Shown here in pieces: positions 6,507 through 7,072 of a stretch of DNA of 7,072 nt (positions are counted from its first letter, which is position 1; every line of letters starts with the position of its first letter). The notes under the pieces are model-generated. The model searched no databases, was not told where the DNA came from, and was given only the letters and a program-made list of their open reading frames with translations. Both the position numbers and the translations under genes were made by a program. The stretch comes from Clostridia bacterium (lineage in GTDB: Bacteria > Bacillota > Clostridia > Lachnospirales > Cellulosilyticaceae), in the NCBI GenBank assembly GCA_029256345.1, contig JAQSYC010000129.1, positions 1 through 7,072 on the forward strand, read 5' to 3'.

Positions 6507-7072
6507 TTATTTTTTAATCATTCTGTCAGCTATAAACCTCTCCAGTTGCTGCCTAGTCGGCAACCCTTCGTTATCTCCTTGGTGCATAACCTGCAGTGCC
6601 CCTATGGCATTGGCTCTGGTCGCACACTACAGCAAATCCATCGCCCGCTCCTACTGTATCTACTACCTTATCTACTTTGCAGCCTTCAAAGTAGTTTTCT
6701 TCTGTTTGTGTTTTTACATAAGCCCCTTGTGGCCCACGTTTGATTACAACCGTTTTAACCCCTTTATCTAAATAAAAGTTAGCAATATCTCTTTCATGCT
6801 CATACCCCGTCAAAATCGTTCCTTCTGCAAGCCCCGGAAGTACCGTATCACACTGAAAGGCAATTTTATTAATAGTTGCTACCATTTCTTCTGAGTTTTT
6901 CCACAGAGAAAGTCTTAGATTTGGGTCAAAAGACGTGGTGAGGCCATTGTTTTTAGCTTTTTGAATCAGGTACAGCATCGTGGCTCTAGATCTGTCTGAT
7001 AATGCTGGGAATATGCCTGTTAAGTGAAAGTGATCAAAGCCCTTCATATCAATGTCGTCTACATCATCCACT
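6507..7072 (-). pseudogene. kdgK: 2-keto-3-deoxygluconate kinase, 3' part, with internal deletion and frameshift
   Basis: This pfkB-family sugar kinase phosphorylates 2-keto-3-deoxygluconate to KDPG with ATP, the step joining hexuronate breakdown to the aldolase. The 5' end lies beyond the window. Visible motifs are FDHFHLTGIFPAL, SFDPNLRLSLW (substrate-binding region), VVIKRGPQGAYV and the pfkB signature DTVGAGDGF (about 6660-6634) with its catalytic Asp. After GDGFAV the frame departs from the family and stops at 6573-6571. In another frame homology resumes as RANAIGALQVMHQGDNEGLPTR and ends at a natural TAA (6509-6507). In homologues roughly 14-17 residues (a GVxSxLLEG...LxEAV helix) lie between these blocks. 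Only about three codons remain here, so some 40-50 bases appear deleted, with a frame change. The catalytic motif survives but the C-terminal fold would be lost. Confidence 0.85.

Overview
The window is AT-rich, and every gene I can support lies on the minus strand. The low-GC composition, the strong AGGAGG/AAGGGG-type ribosome binding sites, the protein sequence character and the Firmicutes-style operators suggest an anaerobic Bacillota/Clostridia organism, probably from a plant-polysaccharide-rich habitat. I cannot name a genus from sequence alone.

In transcription order (right to left) the layout is as follows. (1) The 3' part of a 2-keto-3-deoxygluconate kinase (kdgK, 6507-7072). It runs off the window edge and is broken near its 3' end by an apparent internal deletion. 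(2) A GntR/FCD transcriptional regulator (5756-6409, GTG start), followed by a clear intrinsic terminator (5701-5742). (3) A regulated promoter (5622-5650) overlapped by an array of four 11-bp repeats resembling GntR operators (5588-5631). (4) An operon of a zinc-dependent medium-chain dehydrogenase (4489-5508), a three-gene TRAP transporter dctP-dctQ-dctM (4438-1508) and uxaB, tagaturonate reductase (1464-13). uxaB is disrupted by two small frameshifts. (5) The first codons of one more gene at the left edge, plausibly uxaA (altronate dehydratase).

Together the genes describe uptake and oxidation of a sugar acid that feeds the hexuronate branch. TRAP imports a hexonate or hexuronate. The dehydrogenase resembles LgoD/RspB-type hexonate 5-dehydrogenases, so it would oxidise L-galactonate (or L-gulonate) to a 5-keto acid. 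UxaB reduces D-tagaturonate to D-altronate, UxaA would dehydrate this to 2-keto-3-deoxygluconate, and KdgK phosphorylates it to KDPG. The dehydrogenase plus UxaB would form an NAD-neutral oxidation/reduction pair. The FCD regulator is the obvious candidate sensor: the same TTGTATAC-type motif sits in front of its own gene and at the operon promoter.

The two single-base frameshifts in uxaB lie at or near short homopolymers and may be sequencing errors. The kdgK lesion is larger and deserves checking as a true deletion. I found no tRNA, rRNA, CRISPR array, transposase or phage gene. I do not see a clearly undescribed system; the most distinctive signals are the phased operator array, the proposed L-galactonate route combined with a TRAP transporter, and the damaged uxaB and kdgK.
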